NCBI GenBank assembly: GCA_934597585.1
Contig: CAKTSA010000045.1
Coordinates: forward strand, 1 to 11,864
Direction: 5' to 3'
Length of the DNA stretch: 11,864 bases
Source of the DNA: an uncultured Oscillospiraceae bacterium
Lineage (GTDB): Bacteria; Bacillota; Clostridia; Oscillospirales; Oscillospiraceae
A model generated the notes under the pieces. The model did no database searches, had not been told where the DNA came from, and worked only from the letters and a program-made list of their open reading frames with translations. Within the stretch, counting starts at the first letter, position 1, and every line of letters begins with the position of its first letter. A program made the translations under genes and the position numbers. Shown here piece by piece: positions 1 to 6,477 of the stretch.

Positions 1-1056
1 TCCCCCAGAGCCGCAAGAGGATCTTCCTTGTGGCGGATTTTGGAGCCCCATCCTCATCGCAGATACTTTTTGAGCCGAAAAGCCTGTCTGGGCATCCTCC
101 GTAGGGCCAGACGACGCGGCAAGGTGCTGCCGGATGCGCTGCGGGAAGCGCTGGAGCTGCAAAGCGGCCTGCGTATGGCTGATCTGGTGACGCTGCTCCG
201 TCTGGGCCTTCTGAAAGCCTACCACATCAACCAGCGAGACGAGGGCATCGACCTAGGCGAGACTTCAGGTGCGCCGGTGGCGTTTGCGGCCAACCAGCGG
301 GATGAAGTCCGTGACTTGGGCGACAAGGCCGGTGCGCTGGGCGCACAGCCGGGTATGAAGCAGCAGACCTTTGTGGCCAGTTTCTCCGCAGGCGCGGGAG
401 CGACTGCCGGAGGTATCGGCTACAGCGAGGAGGTCACCCCGACGCTGAAAGGCAGTGCGGGCGGTAACAGTATGCCCTCTGTGCTGTGCATCAACGATCA
501 GGGCGGACAGGTCATGGAGCTGTCCGAGGATATAACCGGTACGCTGCGGGCACAGGAGCATGGGCACCAGCCACTGGTATTTGAAAACCACGGCATCGAC
601 GCCCGGTATCATCAGGTAGGCGATGTGGCTCCCACCATGTCGGCCCGCTATGGGACGGGCGGCAATAATGTGCCGCTGGTGAAGGAACCCATCTACTGCA
701 TCACCGGAAACGCTATCGATCGGAAGCCGGAGAACGGCGGTAATGGCATCGGTTATCAGGAGAACGTGATGTACACCCTGAATACCATGGATCGCCACGC
801 GGTGTGCTATTCCACAGATGATCTCTATACCTGTGAGCCTGCCGGTGACAAAGACCTGCCGTTCCTCCTCATCCGCCGTCTGACGCCGCTGGAATGTGAA
901 AGACTGCAAGGCTTTCCGGACGGATGGACGGATATCCCCGGCGCGTCCGACAGCGCCCGCTACAAGGCGCTGGGCAACAGCGTGGCCATTCCCTGCGTGG
1001 ATTTCGTGATGAGATGCATGGCGGATACCATACGGGAGAGCGAAGGAGAGCTGTGA
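1..1056 (+). pseudogene. C5-cytosine DNA methyltransferase, 3' part, reading frame apparently broken
   Basis: This is the C-terminal part of a DNA (cytosine-5)-methyltransferase, which methylates cytosine in a specific site and could protect the element from restriction. Motif VIII (QSRKR, followed by IFLVADF) lies at nt 6-41 in the frame beginning at base 3. That frame hits TAG at 102-104 and TGA at 180-182. The rest of the protein continues in the frame beginning at base 1: a repeat-rich target-recognition region at about nt 220-830, motif IX (RRLTPLECERLQGFPD, nt 874-921) and motif X (YKALGNSVAIP, nt 961-993), ending at TGA 1054-1056. The frame-1 reading can be opened from TTG at 28, but its first ~60 residues look like an out-of-frame reading. 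The AdoMet-binding and catalytic PC motifs would lie upstream of the window. I infer at least one nonsense change plus a one-base shift between about 175 and 220, or sequence errors. Family assignment is firm; the broken status is likely but unproven. Confidence 0.72.
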
Positions 1057-1090
1057 ACACTTTAAGAGAATGATAGAAAAGGAAAAAGCA

Positions 1091-1351
1091 ATGTATTATC
1101 AAATATACAGAATACATCTTCTGAATGGCGATGTGATCGAAATAGCAGAGAACTATGACCTCCCCGTTAAAAAAGGTTTAGTTGGAGACTTTGAGCGCAT
1201 GGAAGAAGGCGATATTTTGTCAGTTGAGGATGCACTCATGGGCTGCGCCTATATTCCAAGACGAAGTATCCTTTATATCTCAACGGGTGGCGTAAGAAAA
1301 GGAGACGCACCAATAGCCAATCCTGCTCGGAAAAACGCAAGGAAGAAATAG
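1091..1351 (+). CDS. Small conserved-looking protein of unknown function (86 aa)
   Basis: I do not recognise a named family. The 86-residue product starts MYYQIYRIHLLNGDVIEI and has an alternating hydrophobic N-terminal half compatible with a small beta-rich fold, a middle segment (CAYIPRRSILYIST, about residues 51-64) and a basic tail (ARKNARKK). ATG 1091 was chosen because AAAAGGAA at 1077-1084 sits at a proper ribosome-binding distance; an in-frame ATG at 1070 would add seven residues but has a weaker site. It follows the methyltransferase remnant by 34 bases. The wording of the sequence (nucleotide-element style LNGDVIEIAENYDLP) recalls small accessory proteins of Clostridia mobile elements, but that is memory and not a search result. 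No signal peptide or membrane segment is visible. Confidence 0.7.
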   Translation: MYYQIYRIHLLNGDVIEIAENYDLPVKKGLVGDFERMEEGDILSVEDALMGCAYIPRRSILYISTGGVRKGDAPIANPARKNARKK

Positions 1352-1467
1352 CTTTGTCCATTCTGCTTCGTTTGCGCTTGCATTCTCGTTGTACTTGTCA
1401 ATAGCTTTGCCGCGGCGTTTGGGCTATGCTTTGCTTGCCTCGCGGGAGGCGGAAAGGAGCATCCATC
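1352..1467 (+). promoter_or_regulatory. Gene-free leader before the ribbon-helix-helix gene
   Basis: The 116 bases between the small unknown gene and the ribbon-helix-helix gene hold no convincing coding frame. A GCTTTGC repeat occurs at 1404-1410 and 1428-1434, a CCGCGG palindrome lies at 1410-1415, and a small hairpin GCCTC-GCGG-GAGGC spans 1437-1450 directly before the ribosome binding site GGAAAGGAG (1451-1459). I looked for promoter boxes: TTGTCA (1395-1400) and TATGCT (1425-1430) are present but 24 bases apart, too far for a standard sigma-70-type promoter. The region may carry the operator or leader for the transfer operon; that is inference from its place before a DNA-binding protein gene. 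Confidence 0.4.
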
Positions 1468-1767
1468 ATGGAGGAAAAGAAAAACCTCTGCGCGCCTATC
1501 CCGCTGTCCCTGCACCAGCAGCTTCGGGCGGAGCAGGAGCAGCGCGGACAGACACTGTCCGACTACATCACAGACATACTCAAAGAACATTTTGACGGAG
1601 GAACAAGGACTATGAATACCAACACCCGCACAATCGCCTTTCAGGTACCGGAGGAGCTGTTCGAGCGACTGAAAGACTACCTCGCCCGGAACGGCCTAAA
1701 GCAGAAGGACTTCATCCTGGGCCTTATCGAACGGGAACTGAACGATACCGCCGACACGGCGGGGTAA
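1468..1767 (+). CDS. Tandem ribbon-helix-helix-like DNA-binding protein (99 aa)
   Basis: The product seems to hold two ribbon-helix-helix-like halves. Half 1 (about residues 7-43) reads as a beta strand (LCAPIPLSLH), a helix (QQLRAEQEQRG), a turn and a second helix (LSDYITDILKEHF). Half 2 (about 53-92) repeats the plan: RTIAFQVPEELFERLKDYLARNG followed after LKQK by DFILGLIEREL. Such proteins are small repressors or relaxosome and partition accessory factors that bind DNA as dimers with the beta ribbon in the major groove. ATG 1468 was chosen for the strong GGAAAGGAG eight bases upstream; an in-frame ATG at 1426 lies in the leader. Its place directly before the transfer operon suggests an autoregulator of that operon (inference). 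Residue 49 is a methionine with its own strong ribosome binding site, so the second half may also be made alone. Confidence 0.8.
   Translation: MEEKKNLCAPIPLSLHQQLRAEQEQRGQTLSDYITDILKEHFDGGTRTMNTNTRTIAFQVPEELFERLKDYLARNGLKQKDFILGLIERELNDTADTAG
1597..1614 (+). promoter_or_regulatory. Internal ribosome binding site and start inside the ribbon-helix-helix gene
   Basis: GGAGG at 1597-1601 precedes an in-frame ATG (1612-1614) by ten bases. Translation from here would give a 51-residue protein consisting only of the second ribbon-helix-helix-like half. The signal is as strong as the sites used by the other genes in this window. It could also be an accident of glycine-rich coding (DGGTRT). Confidence 0.4.
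1748..1762 (+). repeat. Short hairpin at the end of the ribbon-helix-helix gene
   Basis: CCGCCG (1748-1753) and CGGCGG (1757-1762) are perfect inverted repeats with an ACA loop, just before the TAA stop. It lies within codons, so it may be chance, but it stacks in series with the larger hairpin at 1776-1807. Confidence 0.4.
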
Positions 1768-1775
1768 ATAACCCA

Positions 1776-1807
1776 TGGAAGCCGCAGGCATATGCTTGCG
1801 GCTTCCA
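1776..1807 (+). promoter_or_regulatory. 11-bp intercistronic hairpin before the transfer operon
   Basis: TGGAAGCCGCA (1776-1786) and TGCGGCTTCCA (1797-1807) form a perfect 11-base-pair stem; the 10-base loop contains the palindrome GCATATGC (1788-1795). CTTTT follows at 1808-1812, then the GGAGG ribosome binding site of the next gene. The T run is short, so it could be a partial terminator or attenuator, an RNA processing or stability element, or a DNA-level operator for the protein encoded just upstream. Nearly the whole gap between the two genes is occupied by it. Confidence 0.65.
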
Positions 1808-1825
1808 CTTTTGGAGGTAAATAAA

Positions 1826-2086
1826 ATGTACCTATACCCAGACAATCTGACCGCGCGGCCTATGCTGTGGCTGTGGGCGCTGCGGGACGTGGCGCTGATC
1901 GGCATCGGCCTGCTGCTGTCAGCGCTGGCGCTGGCACAGACCGGCTTTGTGGCCCCGCTGGTAATCACCGCCGTGTACGCCTTCCTGGCCATCCGCCATG
2001 ATGGCGTTAGTATGCTGGATTTCCTGCGCTATGCAGGCGCATTCTTTTTCGGATGTCAACGTTATGAATGGAGGCAACTGCCGTGA
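1826..2086 (+). CDS. Small two-helix membrane protein of the transfer channel (TrsC/PrgI/VirB3-like)
   Basis: An 86-residue protein with two closely spaced hydrophobic segments (about residues 21-38 and 40-56), a short N-terminal tail (MYLYPDNLTARP) and a cytoplasmic-looking C-terminus that is aromatic and basic (GCQRYEWRQLP). This architecture and place, immediately before a TrsD-like protein and a VirB4 ATPase, match the TrsC/PrgI/VirB3-type inner-membrane component of Gram-positive type IV secretion, which anchors VirB4 at the membrane. ATG 1826 is preceded by TTGGAGG with proper spacing; a start at 1775 would run through the hairpin and is unlikely. Its stop overlaps the GTG start of the next gene (GTGA), pointing to translational coupling. 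Role is inferred from architecture and context more than from specific residues. Confidence 0.78.
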   Translation: MYLYPDNLTARPMLWLWALRDVALIGIGLLLSALALAQTGFVAPLVITAVYAFLAIRHDGVSMLDFLRYAGAFFFGCQRYEWRQLP

Positions 2087-2652
2087 GCATTTTCGAGAAA
2101 AAACCGCCATCTGCCCAGCAGCTCCTGGGCATCGACGAGATTACGGATCACAGCATCCGTACCCCCAACGGTGAGATGGTCTATCTCATTCTGAAGCCCA
2201 GCAACCTGAATGTGCTGCCGGAGAGCATCGTCCGCCAGCGCATCCATAGCCTGATGAATGTGCTGAAGGGCATGGCGGAGGTGGAGATTCTGGCCACGGA
2301 CTCCAAGGAGTCCTATCAGGACAACCGCAGCTTCTACCGTAAGCGGCTGGAGGAGGAGACGAACCCCGCCATCCGTGCGCTGCTGGAGGCAGACTGCGCC
2401 CATCTGGACAGCGTCCAGACCTCCATGGCCTCGGCCCGCACCTTCTGCCTGATCCTGCGGCAGCGTGGCGAGGGCGGCTTCACGGAATCCTACTTGGCCA
2501 ACGTGGAGAAACATCTCACTGACAACGGCTTCACCGTCCGCCGTGCCAACGAGCAGGAGCTGCGGGAGCTGCTGGCGGTCTACTATGAGCAGGACGTATC
2601 CCACGAGGTCTATGACAGCGTGGATGGAGAGCGATATGTGAAGGAGGGCTGA
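2083..2652 (+). CDS. TrsD-like conjugative transfer protein (189 aa)
   Basis: A soluble 189-residue protein that resembles the TrsD/TraD family encoded just before the VirB4-type ATPase in pGO1/pSK41-type and related Gram-positive transfer regions. Visible features: a short N-terminal lead (MSIFEKKPPSAQQLLGIDEI), a beta-rich stretch (IRTPNGEMVYLILKPSNLNVL, residues 25-45), a helical middle with many charges (about 79-116), and a second alpha/beta part ending VYYEQDVSHEVYDS. The pattern recalls the N-terminal non-ATPase domain of VirB4 proteins, so it may act as a detached VirB4 partner (inference). GTG 2083 was chosen because GGAGG at 2070-2074 is well placed for it and it overlaps the previous stop; ATG 2068 lies before that site. 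The end is two bases from the next gene. Confidence 0.72.
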   Translation: MSIFEKKPPSAQQLLGIDEITDHSIRTPNGEMVYLILKPSNLNVLPESIVRQRIHSLMNVLKGMAEVEILATDSKESYQDNRSFYRKRLEEETNPAIRALLEADCAHLDSVQTSMASARTFCLILRQRGEGGFTESYLANVEKHLTDNGFTVRRANEQELRELLAVYYEQDVSHEVYDSVDGERYVKEG

Positions 2653-2653
2653 T

Positions 2654-3016
2654 ATGCGCATTTTGAAAGTGGAGCCGGGACAGGCTCCCTACGAAAAGGA
2701 GATGGAAGATACACTGGCCGCCATCCAGCAGGAGGTGCAGGGCCTGTTCCAGCCGGTATATGTGGAGGATGGCGTTATCCTCTGCTGCAACGAGGAGGGC
2801 AAGCTTAACGGTATGGCACCCAACCGGTGGCTGGAGGAGGACATCATCTGCGGCCCGTTCTTTCTGGTGGGCGACGACCACGAGGGAGGCTTCTGCTCCC
2901 TGACTGATGACCAGATCCAGAAGTACACGGCGCAGTTTCAGGAGCCGGAGCTGTTCACCGGCCACGAGCCGGAGCTGAAACCCCGGATGGGCATTTTCTT
3001 TATGGAGGGACTATGA
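2654..3016 (+). CDS. DUF3846 family protein (120 aa)
   Basis: The protein matches my recollection of the DUF3846 family, whose biochemical role is unknown. Signature stretches are MRILKVEPGQAPYEKE at the start, VILCCNEEGKLNGMAPNR (residues 41-58), DIICGPFFLVGDD (63-75) and FCSLTDDQIQKY (80-91). It is a compact acidic soluble protein with no membrane segment. DUF3846 proteins are usual cargo of Firmicutes mobile elements and phages. AAGGAGG at 2641-2647 gives a strong start at ATG 2654. Its last four bases overlap the VirB4 start (ATGA, 3013-3016), so it is translated as part of the transfer operon. Its position between the TrsD-like gene and the ATPase gene is unusual for an accessory protein. 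Confidence 0.85.
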   Translation: MRILKVEPGQAPYEKEMEDTLAAIQQEVQGLFQPVYVEDGVILCCNEEGKLNGMAPNRWLEEDIICGPFFLVGDDHEGGFCSLTDDQIQKYTAQFQEPELFTGHEPELKPRMGIFFMEGL

Positions 3017-4839
3017 AAAATATCTTCAAGCGCAAGAAAGCACCCCCGGATGAACCAACGGTGCTGTCTTTTTTGGACTGCATCACGCCGGGGGTGCTGA
3101 AATTTGAGACGGATCACTACATTTCCGGCAGCACATGGCGGTGCGTGTGGGCGCTGCGGGAGTATCCCGCCGCCACCGATTCGCAGGCACTGCTGGGCCG
3201 CTTGGGCGACCGGCGCGGCGTGACGCTGCGGATCGTCTGCCGTCTGGTGACGCCTGCCGAGGAGAACCGCATCATCCACAACGCCACCAACCGCAACAAA
3301 TTGGAGCGGGCCAACACCAACGATCTGCGGCGGGTCATCACAGCGGAGAGCAATTTGCAGGACATGGCCTCGCTGGTAGGGGCGCTGGATCGTGAGCATG
3401 AACCGCTGCTATACTGCGCGGTCTATGTGGAGGTCATGGCCGACAGCTTTGAAAATCTGAAGCTGCTGCAAACCAGTGTGGAAGCGGAGCTGGTGCGCTG
3501 CAAGCTGACGATCGACAAGCTGGTGCTGCGGCAGCGGCAGGGATTCCTCACGGTGAACCCCGCAGGCTACGCCGCGTTGGGGCCGCAGTTCCAACGGGTA
3601 CTGCCCGCATCCAGCGTGGCCAACCTGTTTCCCTTCAACTATTCCGGAAAGGCTGACCCAAACGGCTTCTACATCGGCAAGGACAAGTTCGGCAGCAACA
3701 TCGTGGTGGACTTCGACCGGCGCGACAGCGACAAGACCTCTGCCAACATCCTGATCCTGGGCAACAGCGGTCAGGGCAAATCATATCTGATGAAGCTGCT
3801 GATCTGCAACCTGATCGAGTCGGGAAAATCTGTTATCTCGCTGGACGCGGAGCATGAGCTGGGTGATCTGTGTGGAAATCTGAACGGCTGCTTCGTCGAC
3901 CTGATGGCGGGTGACCGCCACATCAATGTGCTGGAGGTAAAGTGCTGGGACACCGCGCCGGAGCCGGATGAGTCAGCACCGGAGGCCTTCCGGAAGAATA
4001 CATTTTTGGCGCGGCACGTTTCCTTCCTGAAAGACTTCTTTCGTGCCTACAAGGATTTCTCCGATGCCCAGCTGGACACCATCGAGATCATGCTGACGAA
4101 GCTCTATGCCAAGTGGGGCATCTCGGAGCGCACCAATCCCCGGCAGCTCACCGCCACGGACTACCCCATTCTGTCGGACTTCTATGCGCTGCTGGAGGAG
4201 GAATATCTCCACTATGATCCGGATACTCACCAGCTTTATACGAAGGAACTTTTACAGGAGGTGCTGCTGGGTCTGCACTCCATGTGCGTGGGAGCTGATG
4301 CCCACTTCTTCAACGGTCATACGGACATTACCAGTGATCGGTTTCTGGTGTTCGGTGTCGGCGGCGTGCTGAGTGCAGCTAAGAGCCTGCGGAACGCGCT
4401 GCTGTTCAATGTGCTGGCGTATATGTCCGACAAGCTGCTGGTGGAGGGCCGGACGGTGGCGGCGCTGGATGAGCTGTACCTGTGGCTGTCCAACCCCATC
4501 GCCATTGAGTACATTCGCAACTGCCTGAAACGTGTCCGCAAGCGGGATTCCGCTTTGATGATGGCCAGTCAGAATCTGGAGGATTTCAACCAGCGGGAAG
4601 TACGGGAGATGACCAAGCCTCTGTTTGCCATCCCGCCCCACCAGTTTTTCTTCAACCCCGGCACCACAGAAAAGCAATTTTTCACCAATATGCTGCAAAT
4701 GGAGGACACAGAGTTCGACCTCATCAGCAAGGCTCAGAACGGCGAATGTCTTTTCCGCTGCGGCAGCGACCGGTACATGATGAAGGTCATCGCCCCGGAG
4801 CACAAGGCGAAGCTGTTCGGCACAAAGGGCGGGAAGTGA
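3013..4839 (+). CDS. VirB4-type conjugation ATPase (TrsE/TraE-like, 608 aa)
   Basis: This is the membrane-associated ATPase that powers assembly and operation of the type IV secretion channel. An N-terminal domain without nucleotide-binding motifs (about residues 1-225) is followed by the ATPase domain. Walker A is GNSGQGKS (residues 250-257), a following hydrophobic strand reads SVISLDAEHE (273-282), Walker B is VAALDELY (482-489; D486 and E487), and the ASQN motif (518-521) matches the conserved glutamine-containing loop after Walker B in VirB4/HerA-like ATPases. The stretch FGSNIVVDFDRR just before Walker A is typical too. At 608 residues it is near TrsE size and shorter than ~800-residue VirB4 proteins, consistent with the N-terminal function being shared with the separate TrsD-like protein. 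Start ATG 3013 overlaps the previous stop. No frame defects are seen. Confidence 0.93.
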   Translation: MKNIFKRKKAPPDEPTVLSFLDCITPGVLKFETDHYISGSTWRCVWALREYPAATDSQALLGRLGDRRGVTLRIVCRLVTPAEENRIIHNATNRNKLERANTNDLRRVITAESNLQDMASLVGALDREHEPLLYCAVYVEVMADSFENLKLLQTSVEAELVRCKLTIDKLVLRQRQGFLTVNPAGYAALGPQFQRVLPASSVANLFPFNYSGKADPNGFYIGKDKFGSNIVVDFDRRDSDKTSANILILGNSGQGKSYLMKLLICNLIESGKSVISLDAEHELGDLCGNLNGCFVDLMAGDRHINVLEVKCWDTAPEPDESAPEAFRKNTFLARHVSFLKDFFRAYKDFSDAQLDTIEIMLTKLYAKWGISERTNPRQLTATDYPILSDFYALLEEEYLHYDPDTHQLYTKELLQEVLLGLHSMCVGADAHFFNGHTDITSDRFLVFGVGGVLSAAKSLRNALLFNVLAYMSDKLLVEGRTVAALDELYLWLSNPIAIEYIRNCLKRVRKRDSALMMASQNLEDFNQREVREMTKPLFAIPPHQFFFNPGTTEKQFFTNMLQMEDTEFDLISKAQNGECLFRCGSDRYMMKVIAPEHKAKLFGTKGGK

Positions 4840-4854
4840 GGTTGCCTTTGAGCT

Positions 4855-5262
4855 ATGCAGAGAGAACAATTTGAAAAACGGATCAGGAGCCTCTTGCCGG
4901 AGGCGACGGACGAAGCCATGAACGCATGGACGGCGTATGCGGATGAACTAAGCCGGGAAGATGTGGAGCCAGAGTCTGAGCTCTACGATAAAAGCTATGT
5001 GGAGTTGACTCTTATCAAGCAGCACTGCGGTGAGGAGATCGCAACACAGCTCTTCAACTATGGGGATCAGTTCACTTTCAATTACTTTGAATTGCGCGGC
5101 GCTGCATCAAGACTGGTCAGCGGCTGGACGCTGGAGGACATTGCGAAGGACGCGGTCGAAAACGGCTGCGATGCCACACCGGAAGAGTATGAAGAATTCG
5201 TAGATGCGCTTCAGACGTTTCAGATGGCCGACCAAGAACCGCCCGGTATGCAGATGATTTAG
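4855..5262 (+). CDS. Acidic protein of unknown function (135 aa)
   Basis: No family is recognised. The product is strongly acidic and mostly helical, with an N-terminal stretch MQREQFEKRIRSLLPEATDE, a more hydrophobic centre (EIATQLFNYGDQFTFNYFEL, residues 61-80), then GWTLEDIAKDAVENGCD and PEEYEEFVDALQTF, ending in a PPGMQMI tail. There is no signal peptide or membrane segment. The start has only a weak ribosome binding site (GTGAGGTT at 4836-4843, about 11 bases away), so it may depend on coupling to the VirB4 gene, which ends 15 bases upstream. Its place between the ATPase and the cell-wall hydrolase suggests a role tied to transfer, or a cargo gene hitch-hiking in the operon. Coding status is supported by the ordered spacing and the frame running intact between two real genes. 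Confidence 0.7.
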   Translation: MQREQFEKRIRSLLPEATDEAMNAWTAYADELSREDVEPESELYDKSYVELTLIKQHCGEEIATQLFNYGDQFTFNYFELRGAASRLVSGWTLEDIAKDAVENGCDATPEEYEEFVDALQTFQMADQEPPGMQMI

Positions 5263-5281
5263 GCAGTGAGGAGGTGCATCC

Positions 5282-6466
5282 ATGTCAACAACACTGGCGC
5301 GGCTGGCGGCGGCTGTGCTGTCTACGGAAAAAGGCCGCAAGACGGTGGGCTGGGTCATTGCCGCCATCCTCTCACCGTTGATCCTGCTGGCGGCGTTCCT
5401 GTGCAGCTTCGGCACGGCGGCGGTGGAGCATAACAACTTTGCCGTGTCCGCGTCCTTCTATGGCCCAGCCTTCACGGACAAGATCCCAACCGAATACAAA
5501 GACCACATCACCGAGATGCGGACAGCTTTCTCTCTTCTGGATTCGGCGGTCGCCGCCGTGAATGCCAGAGCCGAGAGCGGCGGCCTTGACCCCTTGCAGG
5601 TCAAGGCCGTTTTCTATGCCCTCTGCTTTGGCGACGACGCACCTACCCGCCGTGCCGCCGCCAATTTCGTGGAGTGCTTCTACCGTCTGGAGGAGCGCAC
5701 CGATACCACCACAGACGTGCTGGAGGATGGTACCGTGGTGGTGCAGACCACCGTCTACTATGTGGCGGTGCCGCTGCCGCTGGAGACGGTGTATGAAAAG
5801 CTGGCGGCGTGGCAGGGCGAACCGGTGACGGAGGAGGACAAGGCAAACGCCGCTCATATCTACAGCATGGTGGTGGGCAGCACAGGCGGCGATACCTTCG
5901 ATGGCAGTTATACGCCCGGTGGCGGCAGCGGCGTGGAGCTGGATGCCTCCGACCTGACAAACCCCACCACCAAGAACGCCGCCGATCTGGTGGCCTACGT
6001 CACCAACGCATGGCAGTCCGGTTGGGGCTATGTGTGGGGCACCTACGGTCAGGTGCTGACACCGGAGCTGTTCCAGTACAAGCTGACCCAATACCCGGAA
6101 GGTGTGGGGCAGTACGCGGACTTCATCCGCAGCAACTGGCTGGGCAAGCACACCGCCGACTGCGTGGGGCTCATCAAGGGCTACGGCTGGCTGTCGCCCG
6201 ACACCATGACCATCGACTACGGCACACATGGGATGCCGGACATCGGTGCCAACCAGATGTACTACAACGCCACGCGGAAAGGCACCATCGACACCATACC
6301 GGAGGTGCCGGGACTGGCGGTATGGAAGTCGGGACACATCGGCGTATACATCGGCGGCGGTCAGGTCATCGAGGCCATGGGCACCAAGTACGGCGTGGTC
6401 AAGACGCAGCTCCAAGGCCGCGACTGGACGCACTGGCTGGAGATTCCGTATATCAACTACGATTAA
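5282..6466 (+). CDS. Membrane-anchored NlpC/P60 peptidoglycan hydrolase (394 aa)
   Basis: The enzyme is expected to cut peptide cross-links or stems in peptidoglycan so the transfer channel can cross the wall; it takes the VirB1 role in Gram-positive systems. One transmembrane segment (about residues 22-42, TVGWVIAAILSPLILLAAFL) follows a short basic cytoplasmic tail. An extracytoplasmic linker domain (about 50-200) resembles the stem of CD1108-type element proteins. A Gly-rich spacer (GGDTFDGSYTPGGGSG, 202-217) leads to the NlpC/P60 domain (about 230-394), with catalytic Cys294 in HTADCVGLIKGYGW, His352 in SGHIGVYIGGG and a likely third polar residue near VIEAMG (362-367). No lysozyme/transglycosylase domain is seen, unlike Tn916 Orf14. 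GAGGAGGTG at 5268-5276 supports ATG 5282. Confidence 0.9.
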   Translation: MSTTLARLAAAVLSTEKGRKTVGWVIAAILSPLILLAAFLCSFGTAAVEHNNFAVSASFYGPAFTDKIPTEYKDHITEMRTAFSLLDSAVAAVNARAESGGLDPLQVKAVFYALCFGDDAPTRRAAANFVECFYRLEERTDTTTDVLEDGTVVVQTTVYYVAVPLPLETVYEKLAAWQGEPVTEEDKANAAHIYSMVVGSTGGDTFDGSYTPGGGSGVELDASDLTNPTTKNAADLVAYVTNAWQSGWGYVWGTYGQVLTPELFQYKLTQYPEGVGQYADFIRSNWLGKHTADCVGLIKGYGWLSPDTMTIDYGTHGMPDIGANQMYYNATRKGTIDTIPEVPGLAVWKSGHIGVYIGGGQVIEAMGTKYGVVKTQLQGRDWTHWLEIPYINYD

Positions 6467-6477
6467 GGAGGACACAA

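Noticed and set aside
28..220. TTG start at 28 as the true N-terminus of the methyltransferase piece
   Set aside because: The first residues in that frame (WRILEPHPHRRYFLSRK) look like an out-of-frame reading, while the base-3 frame over the same DNA encodes the expected QSRKRIFLVADF motif.
1395..1430. A sigma-70-type promoter (TTGTCA ... TATGCT) before the ribbon-helix-helix gene
   Set aside because: The spacing is 24 bases and no extended -10 element is present.
1273..1590. Minus-strand 105-residue frame over the leader
   Set aside because: It overlaps two plus-strand genes and lacks a start signal; the leader is better explained as non-coding.
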